In this document: positions 1 to 8,165 of the stretch, piece by piece
Layout: each line of letters begins with the position of its first letter
How positions within the stretch are numbered: position 1 is the first letter of the stretch
From: Flavobacteriaceae bacterium UBA2765
GTDB lineage: Bacteria > Bacteroidota > Bacteroidia > Flavobacteriales > Flavobacteriaceae
Length of the DNA: 36,235 nt
Assembly (NCBI GenBank): GCA_002352665.1
Contig: DEIV01000116.1
Coordinates: 24,821-61,055 of the forward strand
Direction of reading: 5' to 3'
Program-made: the position numbers and the translations under genes
Notes under the pieces: model-generated
What the model was told of the DNA's origin: nothing
Database searches by the model: none
Seen by the model: the letters and a program-made list of their open reading frames with translations, nothing else

Positions 1-34
1 TTAAAAAAGAGGGGAGCTTTAAAAATATTGATAC

Positions 35-77
35 AAAAAAAGAAACAGCCTAACATCAAATGATGTTAAGCTGTTTC
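35..77 (-). terminator. Rho-independent terminator of the broken PepSY-like gene
   Basis: Arms at 42-58 and 61-77 are complementary over 17 bp with one wobble position and a two-base loop. Read on the minus strand the hairpin is followed by seven T (35-41). It sits about 40 bp downstream of the stop at 115 and so ends that transcript. Seen directly in the sequence. Confidence 0.85.
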
Positions 78-114
78 AGTAAAAGCAATCAACCCAATTT
101 GCCTTGTTGTAATA

Positions 115-408
115 TTATTGTACTACCTTACCTTCAGCATTGTAGTTTACTTCAAAAGCTTCACCATCTTTAGACAATTGTATCGTAAAGATATCTTGAC
201 CATCTATTGAAGATTTAAACTCTTTTTCTGCAGTATACCCTTGAAAATCTGCAGTTACTGCTGTAGCTACTGCTTCAGGTAAATCACCTAGTTGAATTTC
301 AACTTTTTCTTGTTGAACAGTTTCAGTAGCTTACTCTACTTGAGCAAAAGTTGCTGTACTGATTAGACTTAATACTGCGAATGCAATTAAAAAACTTAAC
401 TTTCTCAT
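115..408 (-). pseudogene. Small secreted PepSY-like protein, interrupted by an in-frame stop
   Basis: The minus strand reads as one 97-codon frame from ATG at 408 to TAA at 115, except for an in-frame TAA at 331-333 just after the signal peptide. The start gives MRKLSFLIAFAVLSLISTAT followed by FAQ, a clear signal peptide. The stop follows the residues VE. The remaining ~70 residues (ending FEVNYNAEGKVVQ) look like the small periplasmic PepSY-like / DUF2874-type proteins common in Flavobacteriia, which often have a LPEAV...F pattern as here. A single base change from GAA or CAA would explain the stop. Promoter and terminator are both intact, so decay is recent or the base is a sequencing error. 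The family assignment is tentative; the interruption is certain in the sequence given. Confidence 0.75.
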
Positions 409-450
409 GATTTTTTTGTTTTAAATTTTACTTATTTGCTTTTGTTGGGA

Positions 451-458
451 CAAACGTA
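451..458 (-). promoter_or_regulatory. Bacteroidetes -7 promoter box (TACGTTTG)
   Basis: The minus strand reads TACGTTTG, matching the TAnnTTTG -7 consensus used by the Bacteroidetes primary sigma factor. It lies 42 bp upstream of the ATG at 408. A -33 TTG at the ideal distance is not obvious. Confidence 0.6.
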
Positions 459-707
459 CTATGTAAATCTAAAGAGAACCTTAAGTGGTTATTAAAATGA
501 AAAATAAAGTAATAATGATTTTTGATTTTACCAAATACAAATGTCTGGTTAAGTGTGAAATAAGTATTTTTTAATTGATGTAATCTTATGGATAAAGAGA
601 TTGTATTTTAACATTACTTTCACAAGTTGATATTTTTAAGCTGAAGTTTTATAGCTTAAAAAAGTAAATAATTTTATGAAATTTAATAAAATGTTTTTGA
701 GAGTAAT
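459..707. other. AT-rich intergenic region with no gene seen
   Basis: Between the promoter of the broken secreted gene and the stop of rpe I found no ORF with a plausible start, no hairpin terminator for rpe, and no RNA motif I recognise. It holds AT-rich sequence only. Confidence 0.5.
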
Positions 708-1358
708 TTAGCAATGCTTCAAAACTTTAATGGTTTCACTAGGGTTTTCGCTTTTAAACACAAAACTACCCGCTACTAAAACATCTGCACCTGCAGCAAC
801 TAATTTTGGGCAATTTGTAGCATTTACACCACCGTCAATCTCAATAACCGCTTTAGAACCTGATTTATCAATCAAATCACGCAATTGAATTATTTTTTTA
901 TAGGTGTTTTCAATAAAACTTTGTCCGCCAAAACCTGGATTTACACTCATGATCAATACCAAATCCAAATCTTGTATAATATCTTCTAAAACAGCTATAG
1001 GTGTATGGGGGTTTAAAGAAATACCAGCTTGCATTCCTTCTGCTTTTATAGCTTGGATGGTTCTATGTAAATGTGAACAAGCTTCATAATGTACTGTTAA
1101 AATATCAGCACCGGCATTTTTAAAGTCGGTAATATAACGGTCAGGATCTACTATCATCAAATGTACATCCATTGTTTTTTTTGCATGCTTTTTAATTGCT
1201 TTTATTACTGGAATACCGAATGAAATGTTAGGTACAAACACACCATCCATAACATCAATATGAAACCAATCTGCTTCACTGTTATTAATCATTTCTATAT
1301 CACGTTGAAGATTGGCAAAATCTGCAGCTAAAATTGAAGGAGCAATTAAATGTTTCAT
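708..1358 (-). CDS. rpe: Ribulose-phosphate 3-epimerase
   Basis: Interconverts D-ribulose 5-phosphate and D-xylulose 5-phosphate in the cytosolic non-oxidative pentose phosphate pathway. At 216 aa it has the usual family length. Family motifs are in order: SILAADFANL at the N-terminus, the metal-binding FHIDVMDGVFVPN segment (residues ~32-44), DVHLMI, the NPGFGGQSF loop (~140-148), EIDGGVN and the phosphate-binding AGADVLVAGSFVF near the C-terminus. The ATG at 1358 leaves 26 bp to a TATATTTG promoter box. The gene is transcribed alone, downstream of the sigma-factor terminator. No lesion seen. Confidence 0.97.
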   Translation of the reverse strand: MKHLIAPSILAADFANLQRDIEMINNSEADWFHIDVMDGVFVPNISFGIPVIKAIKKHAKKTMDVHLMIVDPDRYITDFKNAGADILTVHYEACSHLHRTIQAIKAEGMQAGISLNPHTPIAVLEDIIQDLDLVLIMSVNPGFGGQSFIENTYKKIIQLRDLIDKSGSKAVIEIDGGVNATNCPKLVAAGADVLVAGSFVFKSENPSETIKVLKHC

Positions 1359-1384
1359 TTTTTATATTGGCTTGTTTGTTTTGG

Positions 1385-1392
1385 CAAATATA
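1385..1392 (-). promoter_or_regulatory. -7 promoter box (TATATTTG) for rpe
   Basis: A perfect TAnnTTTG match on the minus strand, 26 bp upstream of the rpe ATG, implying a short leader. No clear TTG at the -33 spacing. Confidence 0.6.
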
Positions 1393-1430
1393 ACTAAAAG
1401 TATCTGTCTTGAACATTCAGAAAATAACGA

Positions 1431-1464
1431 AAAAAAAAAACGCTCAATTATGGTTGAGCGTTTT
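1431..1464 (-). terminator. Rho-independent terminator of the sigma-factor gene
   Basis: CGCTCAA at 1441-1447 pairs with TTGAGCG at 1454-1460, extended by AAAA/TTTT, with a six-base loop. On the minus strand the stem is followed by a run of about ten T. It lies 26 bp after the sigma-factor stop at 1491. Confidence 0.9.
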
Positions 1465-1490
1465 CATATGTATTAAAAAAGAAAAATATA

Positions 1491-2354
1491 TTACCCTAAA
1501 TAGGTTCTTAAAATTTTACTTCTTGACGTATGTTTTAATCTTCGAATGGCTTTTTCTTTAATTTGACGAACTCTTTCACGAGTTAAATCAAATGTTTCAC
1601 CAATTTCTTCTAAAGTCATTGGTTGAGCTTCTCCCAAACCAAAATATAAAGCAACAACATCAGCCTCTCTAGGAGTAAGCGTTTCTAAAGCACGCTCAAT
1701 TTCTACTTTAAGAGATTCGTGTAATAAGTTCTTATCAGGATTTGGAGATTCACCAGAACGTAATACATCATATAAGTTAGAATCCTCACCCTGAATTAAT
1801 GGAGCGTCCATAGATACATGACGTCCTGCATTTTTCAAAGATTCTTTTACATCATTTATAGTCATGTCCAATTCTTTTGCAATTTCTTCTGCAGAAGGTG
1901 GCCTTTCATTATCTTGTTCTAAACGGGCATACGTTTTATTAATTTTGTTAATAGAACCAATTTTATTTAAAGGCAAACGTACAATTCTAGATTGCTCAGC
2001 TAATGCTTGTAAAATAGATTGACGTATCCACCATACAGCATAAGAAATAAACTTAAAACCTCTAGTTTCATCAAAACGTTTAGCAGCTTTGATCAAACCA
2101 AGATTACCTTCATTGATTAAATCAGGTAATGTTAATCCTTGATTTTGGTACTGCTTAGCAACCGATACTACGAAACGTAAATTGGCTTTAGTCAAACGTT
2201 CTAAAGCTAGTTGATCTCCTGCTTTAATACGTTGAGCTAATTCAACCTCCATATCAGCTGTTATTAAATCAACTTTACCAATTTCTTGTAAATATTTATC
2301 TAATGACGCTGTTTCGCGGTTAGTTACTTGTTTTGTAATTTTAAGTTGTCTCAT
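1491..2354 (-). CDS. rpoD: RNA polymerase primary sigma factor (sigma-70, SigA)
   Basis: Directs core RNA polymerase to housekeeping promoters. The 287 aa start with a short region 1.2 (SLDKYLQEIG) and have no acidic region 1.1, as is normal for the Bacteroidetes primary sigma. Region 2 follows (LTKANLRFVVSVAKQYQNQG, then LINEGNLGLIKAAKRFDETRGFKFISYAVWWIRQSI, residues ~78-140), including the -10-melting aromatic cluster YAVWWIRQ. Region 3 lies at ~150-210. Region 4 has the HTH MTLEEIGETFDLTRERVRQI near the C-terminus. Its known consensus, TTG-N19-TAnnTTTG, is found upstream of several genes in this window. The upstream region (2355-2450) carries TAACATTTG, one base off the ideal spacing, as a possible autogenous promoter. 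Single gene with its own terminator. Confidence 0.97.
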   Translation of the reverse strand: MRQLKITKQVTNRETASLDKYLQEIGKVDLITADMEVELAQRIKAGDQLALERLTKANLRFVVSVAKQYQNQGLTLPDLINEGNLGLIKAAKRFDETRGFKFISYAVWWIRQSILQALAEQSRIVRLPLNKIGSINKINKTYARLEQDNERPPSAEEIAKELDMTINDVKESLKNAGRHVSMDAPLIQGEDSNLYDVLRSGESPNPDKNLLHESLKVEIERALETLTPREADVVALYFGLGEAQPMTLEEIGETFDLTRERVRQIKEKAIRRLKHTSRSKILRTYLG

Positions 2355-2485
2355 GTAATTTCTTCAATTTAATTATTACTTAATTTTTGTTGTGTACTTA
2401 TATATACGGTAAAACACAAACAAATGTTACAAAACAGTGAAGAAATAATTAAAAAACTCTCAAAAAGAGTAGTTTAGACTTGAAT

Positions 2486-3484
2486 TTATTCAAATCCGAA
2501 AGTATCATCAATAGTAATTCTATCTCGTAATTTATTAATTTTTTGATGCATTCTATTAAAAAATAGCGTTCTGTCTTTTTCCCCAGCATGTACTAATAGT
2601 TTTGAGTTAGTCATTTGTTTTTTAAAAAAATCTTCCATAATATCACATGTTTCCTGATGTTCTATTTTAAGATATTCTAAAACAGTATAAGGCACAAAAA
2701 ATATTTTTTTAAAACTTGTTTTTACCATTAATATATTACTCATAGTCAATAAATCACTTTTATATAACTTGTATGAGGCATTATTTTTAGAATTAATAAT
2801 ACTTTGCTGTATGGTTTGTTTTTCAACATGGTGTACGATTTCTTCTAAATCATCACAAATTTTTAATGCAAGATCTTTTGATAGCAATTGAGATTCATAA
2901 AAGTAGATAATCTGTTGAATGGTTCCATTTATGGTATTATCATTCCAAAATTCAACTATACTAATATAATTATAGGTGCTACTGAGTTCAAATGCTTTTT
3001 CTAAAAGAGAAGGCGGTATGGTTTCTATAAAATTATCAAAAGAAATTTTATTTTGTGTCATTTCTTGATTGGCAATTTTTAACCAAACGTAAATTTTATA
3101 ACGGGTTAAGTAAGAGTCTTTTAAAGTATAAAATAAGGGAATGTCTTTTGCTGAATATATTAATGAAGCACTTTTTAATTTGGTAAGGGGAATTAGATTT
3201 TTTTTAGATTTGATAAAATAGGACTCTAGATGTTCTTCATTAATAATCCTAGGAGACCTTTCCGCTAGTATTGTATCTTGACTACCAACTTCATACAATT
3301 TGTTCAATGATACATTATAGTATTTGGCGAGTTTTATACTCTCTTCTAGACTTAAATTGGTTTTTAAATTAATTCTTCTATAGGCCGCATCATAACCAAT
3401 GTCAAGAACCTCAGAAAATTCATCAATAAATGAATTATTCCCTGAAGTATGTTCTTTCAAATGTTGAATAAATTGCTTTTGCAT
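2486..3484 (-). CDS. HTH domain protein, probable transcriptional regulator
   Basis: 332 aa with no signal peptide. Residues ~15-65 (DEFSEVLDIGYDAAYRRINLKTNLSLEESIKLAKYYNVSLNKLYE) have the spacing of a Cro/C1 or BetR-like helix-turn-helix: helix, YDAAYRRI recognition helix, then the usual 'LAKYYNVSLNKLYE' follow-on. The rest is predicted alpha-helical, rich in charged residues, and matches no domain I know. Such architecture (short HTH plus a ~260 aa helical domain) recurs in Flavobacteriia without a known ligand. It is divergent from the plus-strand gene at 3622, leaving a 113-137 bp shared upstream region. DNA binding is inferred; target and signal are unknown. Confidence 0.75.
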   Translation of the reverse strand: MQKQFIQHLKEHTSGNNSFIDEFSEVLDIGYDAAYRRINLKTNLSLEESIKLAKYYNVSLNKLYEVGSQDTILAERSPRIINEEHLESYFIKSKKNLIPLTKLKSASLIYSAKDIPLFYTLKDSYLTRYKIYVWLKIANQEMTQNKISFDNFIETIPPSLLEKAFELSSTYNYISIVEFWNDNTINGTIQQIIYFYESQLLSKDLALKICDDLEEIVHHVEKQTIQQSIINSKNNASYKLYKSDLLTMSNILMVKTSFKKIFFVPYTVLEYLKIEHQETCDIMEDFFKKQMTNSKLLVHAGEKDRTLFFNRMHQKINKLRDRITIDDTFGFE

Positions 3485-3621
3485 ATTTTACAAATTTTAA
3501 AATTAATTACAACATGACTTGTGAAAAATAAGAAATATAGTTCAGAAAAACAATAGATACTCAATACAATTAGTAATTATTACAATTAATTTTAACAATG
3601 AGTCAATCAAATATTGCAATA

Positions 3622-4005
3622 ATGAAAATTTTAAAAGAACAATTCAGATATATAGCTTTATTGTTTACTTTATTAATTCTTCTTCAAAGTTGTAGAATAT
3701 ATCACAGAAAATCTATTACCCTAGATCAAGCAATTAAAGAACAAAAACAAGTAAAAATAAAAACAGTTGATAATAAAACATTAAAATTTAAGAAGTTAAT
3801 TTATGAAGATGGAGAATACTATGGGATTAAGACTAGTGCTTTTACATACGAGATACATAAAATACCATTTGACAAAAGTAAATTACAAAGTATCAGACTA
3901 CATAACAAAACAATGTCAATAATTTATGGAGCTGGATTATCTATAGTATTAATCATAATAATTGGAGGCTATGTGGTTTTCGCATATGCAAAGGACTACT
4001 TATAG
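3622..4005 (+). CDS. Small lipoprotein with a C-terminal membrane segment, unknown function
   Basis: From ATG at 3622 the protein is 127 aa. It starts MKILKEQFRYIALLFTLLILLQSC, a lipoprotein signal peptide with lipobox LQSC (Cys24). An upstream in-frame ATG at 3598 would add eight residues and lengthen the n-region, so I prefer 3622. A ~75-residue hydrophilic domain (KSITLDQAIKEQKQVKIKT...) follows, then a strongly hydrophobic C-terminal segment (IYGAGLSIVLIIIIGGYVVF). A lipidated N-terminus plus a C-terminal transmembrane helix is unusual and suggests inner-membrane anchoring at both ends. First of three same-strand genes with 35-55 bp gaps. Function unknown. Confidence 0.75.
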   Translation: MKILKEQFRYIALLFTLLILLQSCRIYHRKSITLDQAIKEQKQVKIKTVDNKTLKFKKLIYEDGEYYGIKTSAFTYEIHKIPFDKSKLQSIRLHNKTMSIIYGAGLSIVLIIIIGGYVVFAYAKDYL

Positions 4006-4058
4006 TGGGTAGCTAGAACTTCTGAATTAGAATGTAGAATAATAATAAAAACCTAATC

Positions 4059-4607
4059 ATGAAAACTGAAGCTCAACTTAAAATCAAAAAAACATTCCTT
4101 ATTTTTTTATGTGTAATAATGTCAATTGGGATATTAGCTCAGGATAAAAATGGACAAAACAAGGCAAACAATGAGTTTAAGATTAATATGGGATCTTTAT
4201 TGTTTGAATTTCCAGAAATAAGTTACGAGTATATAATAAGTGAAGAATCTGCGGTTGGTGTGTCTTTTGCTTTTCCAATAGATAGAGATATAAGTTATCG
4301 ATTTATTGTTTATCCTAATTATCGACTTTATTTTGGTAAAAAAAGAGCTGCTGGATTCTTTATTGAAGGAAACGCAGCAATTTATTCGCAACAAGAACAA
4401 AAAAGTACTTTTACAATAAGTGAGAATGCAAATACAAATGTAAAAAAAATGGGTTTTGGAATGGGTTTAGCAATTGGAGGGAAATTTTTGACAAAAAATG
4501 GATTTATTGGAGAGCTATATATAGGAGGAGGTCGGAATTTTATGAATACTGATTATATCGATGGAGGTTACCCAAGAATTGGTATTTCAATTGGGAAAAG
4601 ATTTTAA
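4059..4607 (+). CDS. Outer-membrane beta-barrel protein, unknown function
   Basis: 182 aa. The N-terminus IKKTFLIFLCVIMSIGILAQ is a signal peptide ending in the typical Flavobacteriia 'AQ' cleavage region. The mature part alternates hydrophobic and polar residues in short strands broken by glycine-rich turns (KMGFGMGLAIGGKF, GFIGELYIGGGRNF) and ends ...GISIGKRF with terminal phenylalanine, the mark of BAM-assembled barrels. By size an eight-stranded barrel, similar to DUF3575-type proteins. Lies between two lipoprotein genes, so probably part of an envelope operon. No function can be assigned. Confidence 0.75.
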   Translation: MKTEAQLKIKKTFLIFLCVIMSIGILAQDKNGQNKANNEFKINMGSLLFEFPEISYEYIISEESAVGVSFAFPIDRDISYRFIVYPNYRLYFGKKRAAGFFIEGNAAIYSQQEQKSTFTISENANTNVKKMGFGMGLAIGGKFLTKNGFIGELYIGGGRNFMNTDYIDGGYPRIGISIGKRF

Positions 4608-4642
4608 TTAATAAAAATGTAGTAATAATAAAATGTAAGGTC

Positions 4643-5254
4643 ATGAAAAAATTAATATTTCTTTTAACACTTCTGTTTTCTTTATTTTCTTGCTCTACTG
4701 ATTTAGAAAGTGACACACCACATTATAAATTTAGTAAATCTGATTATAAATATATTCCAACTGTTTATGATGAGGTCGGCAAAATATTTACATTTAAAAA
4801 TCAACTAAATGAAGAAGTTAATCTAGAGGTTTTGGATTATAATTTTACTAAAGAAACGGGGGGAGGAATTGGTTCTTCTGAACCATTTCATTATTATCAA
4901 CTATTAACAATTGAGCTTAAAGTAATAGATAATATTACTTCTAATTCGAATTGTAATCATAAAAGTATTAAAATATCAAATTGGGGAGGGGACTATTTAG
5001 CAACAAGATTTAGTTTTAATAACGCACCTGATCCATGTACAAATGGAAGTAGTGTTGAAAAATGGGAGTTTCCATATAGATTTAATGAAATGAGAATTAG
5101 TAATGTTAGTTATGATAAAGTTGTAATACTATTTGAAGGTTCTGGAATTTATTTTCATCCAGATTATTCTGTAAATAAAGTATATTTTGACTTTAAAGAA
5201 GGAATAATTGGTTTTGATGATTTAGAAAATAATAAGTGGAGAATTGTTAATTAA
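4643..5254 (+). CDS. Lipoprotein of unknown function
   Basis: 203 aa beginning MKKLIFLLTLLFSLFSC, a lipoprotein signal peptide with Cys17 as the lipidation site, then STDLES, a short linker. The mature region is beta-rich and contains two cysteines that could pair (NSNCNHKSI and DPCTNGS). I recognise no domain. It follows the barrel gene by 35 bp, and a bidirectional hairpin terminator follows at 5304, so it closes the three-gene plus-strand unit. Codon use is very AT-rich. Confidence 0.75.
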   Translation: MKKLIFLLTLLFSLFSCSTDLESDTPHYKFSKSDYKYIPTVYDEVGKIFTFKNQLNEEVNLEVLDYNFTKETGGGIGSSEPFHYYQLLTIELKVIDNITSNSNCNHKSIKISNWGGDYLATRFSFNNAPDPCTNGSSVEKWEFPYRFNEMRISNVSYDKVVILFEGSGIYFHPDYSVNKVYFDFKEGIIGFDDLENNKWRIVN

Positions 5255-5303
5255 GAAAAAGGATTTTAATGCAAAGAAATAACTCACATATTTTCTTTAC
5301 AAA

Positions 5304-5342
5304 AAAACCCATCAGCCTTGAAGTTTCAAGATGATGGGTTTT
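5304..5342. terminator. Bidirectional terminator between the lipoprotein gene and pnp
   Basis: AAAACCCATCA (5304-5314) pairs with TGATGGGTTTT (5332-5342), and an inner stem CTTGAA/TTCAAG (5317-5322/5325-5330) fills the loop. There are A-runs on the left and T-runs on the right, so it can stop both convergent transcripts. Confidence 0.85.
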
Positions 5343-5364
5343 ACTATTTAAAAGATTAAATCAA

Positions 5365-7587
5365 TTAATCTCTTTTTCTATCGTCACGGCGATTATCGCG
5401 TCCACGATTGTCTCTTCCGCGATTATCACGTCCTCTATTATTATCTCTTGGAGGTCTTTCAACAAAACCTTCTGGTTTAGGTAATAATGCTTTACGTGAT
5501 ACTTTTTCTTTACGTGTGCGTTTGTCTAATCCGAAGTATTTTACATCAAAAACATCACCCATATTTACAACATCGCTTACATTTTCAGTACGTTCCCAAG
5601 CGAGTTCACTTACGTGTAATAAAACTTCATTACCAGGTGCATCCATATATTCTACAACAGCACCAAAATCAAGCATTTTTATAACTTTTACTTCGTAAAC
5701 ATTACCTACTTCTGGTTTGAATAATATAGAATCAATTTTTGCCATAACAGCATCAATACCTTTATTACCTACACCTAAAATTTCAACGATACCTTCTTCC
5801 GTTACTGGGTCTTCATTAATAACGATAGTGGTCTCAGTTTCTTTTTGCATTTCTTGAATTACTTTTCCGCCAGGACCAATTAAGGCTCCAATAAATTCAT
5901 TAGGAATACGTCTTGTAACCATTGTAGGCGCATGATCTTTAACATCTGCATTAGGTGCAGCAATTGTATCTGTTAATTTTTCTAGAATATGTAATCTACC
6001 ATCACGAGCTTGTTTTAGTGCATTCACTAAAATTTCATACGACAAGCCTTTAATTTTAATATCCATTTGACAAGCAGTAATACCATTAGCAGTACCGGTA
6101 ACTTTAAAGTCCATATCACCCAAATGATCTTCATCACCAAGTATATCACTTAATACCGCATAACGATCTCCATCAGAGATCAATCCCATAGCAATACCCG
6201 AAACTGGACTTTTCATTTGAACACCGGCATCCATTAAGGCCATTGTACCAGAACAAACCGTTGCCATAGAAGAAGAACCATTAGATTCTAATACTTCAGA
6301 AACTACTCTTACTGTATAAGGACAATCAGCAGGAATCATACCTTTTAAGGCACGTTGTGCTAAATTACCATGACCAACTTCACGACGAGATGTTCCTCTT
6401 AACGGACGGGCTTCTCCAGTACAAAAAGGAGGAAAGTTATAGTGTAAATAAAACGTTTCTTCACCTTCATAGGATGGCATATCAATTTTGTTGGCTTCTC
6501 TTGAGGTTCCCAAGGTAACTGTCGCTAATGCTTGAGTTTCTCCCCTCGTAAAAATAGCTGAACCATGTGTTGATGGTAAGTAATCTATTTCACACCAAAT
6601 TGGTCTGATCTCATCAGTTTTTCTACCATCTAAACGTAAACCTTCACTTAATGTTAATTCACGAATAGCCTCTTTTTCTGCTTTTCTGTAATAACCTCCA
6701 ACAAGATGACCAAACTCTTCAATCTCTTCTTCCGTAAATGAAGCTTTAATTTCTTCTTTAATTTCAGAAAAAGCAGTACTACGTTCTGCCTTAGACGTTC
6801 CTTGTTTTGCTATTGCGTAACATTTATCGTAAGCTAATTCGTGTATTTTTTTTGCTAAATCTTCGTTTTCTTCAGCAGTTTCATATTCACGAACTTCTTT
6901 TTTACCAAAGGCTTCTGCTAAACGTATTTGAGCAGCAATTTGAACTTTAATAGCTTCATGGGCAAACTTAATTGCATCTGCCATTTCTTCTTCAGAGATT
7001 TCATCCATTTCTCCTTCAACCATCATAACAGAATCTGCTGAAGCTCCAATCATCATTTCGAGGTCAGACTCTTCCAATTGTGCTCTTGTTGGGTTAATAA
7101 CAAATTCGCCATTAACTCTACCTACACGTGCCTCAGAAATGGCACATTCAAAAGGGAAGTCGCTTAATTGAATAGCTGCAGATGCTGCTAATCCTGCCAT
7201 TGCTTCTGGCATCACATCATCATCATGAGACATTAACTGGATCATTACTTGTGTTTCTGCATGATAATCTTTTGGAAATAATGGACGTAAAACCCTGTCT
7301 ACCAAACGCATGGTTAATACTTCACCATCACTTGGTCTTGCTTCTCTTTTGAAGAAACCACCTGGATAACGTCCTGATGCTGCAAATTTTTCACGATAAT
7401 CTACTGTAAGGGGTAAAAAATCTACATCACTTTGTTTGTAATTGGAAACAACTGTACATAATAACATACATTTTCCTGATTGAACAACAACAGAACCATG
7501 TGCCTGTTTTGCTAATTTTCCGGTTTCAATAGAAATGGTTCTTCCATCTCCTAATTCAATAATTTCTTTAAATACCTTAGGTATCAT
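5365..7587 (-). CDS. pnp: Polynucleotide phosphorylase
   Basis: Phosphorolytic 3'-5' exoribonuclease of the RNA-decay machinery. The 740 aa show two RNase PH domains separated by a helical linker: the first includes FLPLTVDYREKFAASGRYPGG, the second RGETQALATVTLGT and the active-site region SNGSSSMATVCSGTMALMDAG. A KH domain with GALIGPGGKVIQEMQ (GPGG loop, ~residue 570) and an S1 domain (VGNVYEVKVIKMLDFGAVVEY...HVSELAWERTE) follow. The last ~30 residues are a low-complexity tail with GRDNR repeats, commonly basic or RG-rich in Bacteroidetes PNPases and probably RNA-binding. ATG at 7587. rpsO lies upstream with a terminator between, the conserved rpsO-pnp order. Confidence 0.97.
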   Translation of the reverse strand: MIPKVFKEIIELGDGRTISIETGKLAKQAHGSVVVQSGKCMLLCTVVSNYKQSDVDFLPLTVDYREKFAASGRYPGGFFKREARPSDGEVLTMRLVDRVLRPLFPKDYHAETQVMIQLMSHDDDVMPEAMAGLAASAAIQLSDFPFECAISEARVGRVNGEFVINPTRAQLEESDLEMMIGASADSVMMVEGEMDEISEEEMADAIKFAHEAIKVQIAAQIRLAEAFGKKEVREYETAEENEDLAKKIHELAYDKCYAIAKQGTSKAERSTAFSEIKEEIKASFTEEEIEEFGHLVGGYYRKAEKEAIRELTLSEGLRLDGRKTDEIRPIWCEIDYLPSTHGSAIFTRGETQALATVTLGTSREANKIDMPSYEGEETFYLHYNFPPFCTGEARPLRGTSRREVGHGNLAQRALKGMIPADCPYTVRVVSEVLESNGSSSMATVCSGTMALMDAGVQMKSPVSGIAMGLISDGDRYAVLSDILGDEDHLGDMDFKVTGTANGITACQMDIKIKGLSYEILVNALKQARDGRLHILEKLTDTIAAPNADVKDHAPTMVTRRIPNEFIGALIGPGGKVIQEMQKETETTIVINEDPVTEEGIVEILGVGNKGIDAVMAKIDSILFKPEVGNVYEVKVIKMLDFGAVVEYMDAPGNEVLLHVSELAWERTENVSDVVNMGDVFDVKYFGLDKRTRKEKVSRKALLPKPEGFVERPPRDNNRGRDNRGRDNRGRDNRRDDRKRD

Positions 7588-7672
7588 ATTTTTTTTTAGT
7601 TATTTACCTATGTTTTATTTTAGGTAAGATTAAACAATTGGTTTTAAGTTGTTGTGTTGTCTCTTAACCAAT
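7572..7672 (-). promoter_or_regulatory. Structured leader of pnp
   Basis: Three inverted repeats lie at and just upstream of the pnp start. ATACCT/AGGTAT (7572-7577/7579-7584) overlaps codons 2-5. TTACCTA/TAGGTAA (7604-7610/7621-7627) is in the leader. ATTGGTT/AACCAAT (7637-7643/7666-7672) can be extended by TTAAG/CTTAA with bulges. The first two share the ACCTA/TAGGT core and could pair alternatively. In E. coli the pnp leader hairpin is cut by RNase III for autoregulation; a similar role here is inference only. No TAnnTTTG box was found between this leader and the rpsO terminator. Confidence 0.45.
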
Positions 7673-7780
7673 GAAAAGTTTAAAAAGCTTTTTGTTTTAA
7701 TTTCTTTATCTGCTAATATTAAATCTATTATAAAATAATGAGAGATGATATAATTCAGAAAATATTGGGATATAATAAAT

Positions 7781-7804
7781 AAAAAAGAGGCATAGTGCCT
7801 CTTT
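7781..7804 (-). terminator. Rho-independent terminator of rpsO
   Basis: AAAGAGGCA (7784-7792) pairs with TGCCTCTTT (7796-7804) across a three-base loop. On the minus strand it is followed by a T-run. It lies only 6 bp after the rpsO stop, so it may be leaky, allowing read-through into pnp. Confidence 0.85.
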
Positions 7805-7810
7805 GATATT

Positions 7811-8080
7811 CTATTTTCTAATATTTAATTCTTTAATTAGAATACGATATTTTTCAATATCTTTTTTCATTAAGTAGTCTAATAAATTTCTACGTTTTCC
7901 TACCAATTTAACCAAAGAACGTTCTGTATTAAAATCTTTTCTGTTCTTCTTTAAATGTGTTGATAAATGGTTAATTCTGTAAGTAAATAAGGCTATCTGA
8001 CCCTCAGTTGAACCAGTGTCTTTTTCAGATTTTCCATGTTTTTTGAAAATCTTTGCTTTTTTTTCTGTTGCTAAATACAT
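7811..8080 (-). CDS. rpsO: 30S ribosomal protein S15
   Basis: 89 aa, the exact usual length. It binds the central domain of 16S rRNA early in 30S assembly. Diagnostic segments are DTGSTEGQIALFTYRINHLSTHLKKNRKDFNTERSL (~residues 22-57) and LVGKRRNLLDYLMKKDIEKYRILIKEL at the C-terminus. Expressed from a strong promoter 55 bp upstream whose leader contains a perfect CTGATA/TATCAG hairpin (8117-8122/8126-8131). S15 regulates its own leader in other phyla, but this hairpin does not visibly match a known S15-binding fold. Upstream of pnp in the same direction. Confidence 0.98.
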   Translation of the reverse strand: MYLATEKKAKIFKKHGKSEKDTGSTEGQIALFTYRINHLSTHLKKNRKDFNTERSLVKLVGKRRNLLDYLMKKDIEKYRILIKELNIRK

Positions 8081-8135
8081 GCTAACATTAAATTTTTAAT
8101 TAATAATTTTTATGTACTGATATTTTATCAGGCGG

Positions 8136-8165
8136 CAAATATAAAACTATTATTTTGATTTGCAA
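8136..8165 (-). promoter_or_regulatory. Full-consensus primary promoter of rpsO (TTG-N19-TATATTTG)
   Basis: On the minus strand TTG (complement of 8163-8165) is followed after exactly 19 nt by TATATTTG (complement of 8136-8143). This matches both elements and the spacing of the Bacteroidetes sigma-A promoter, the best match in the window. Confidence 0.85.

Noticed and set aside
5408..5698. Plus-strand ORFs overlapping the 3' end of pnp
   Set aside because: Shadows of the S1 domain and tail; the opposite frame encodes conserved PNPase residues.
8117..8131. S15 autoregulatory leader in front of rpsO
   Set aside because: Only a simple 6-bp hairpin is seen, with no three-way junction or known S15-binding motif; kept as a note in the rpsO entry.
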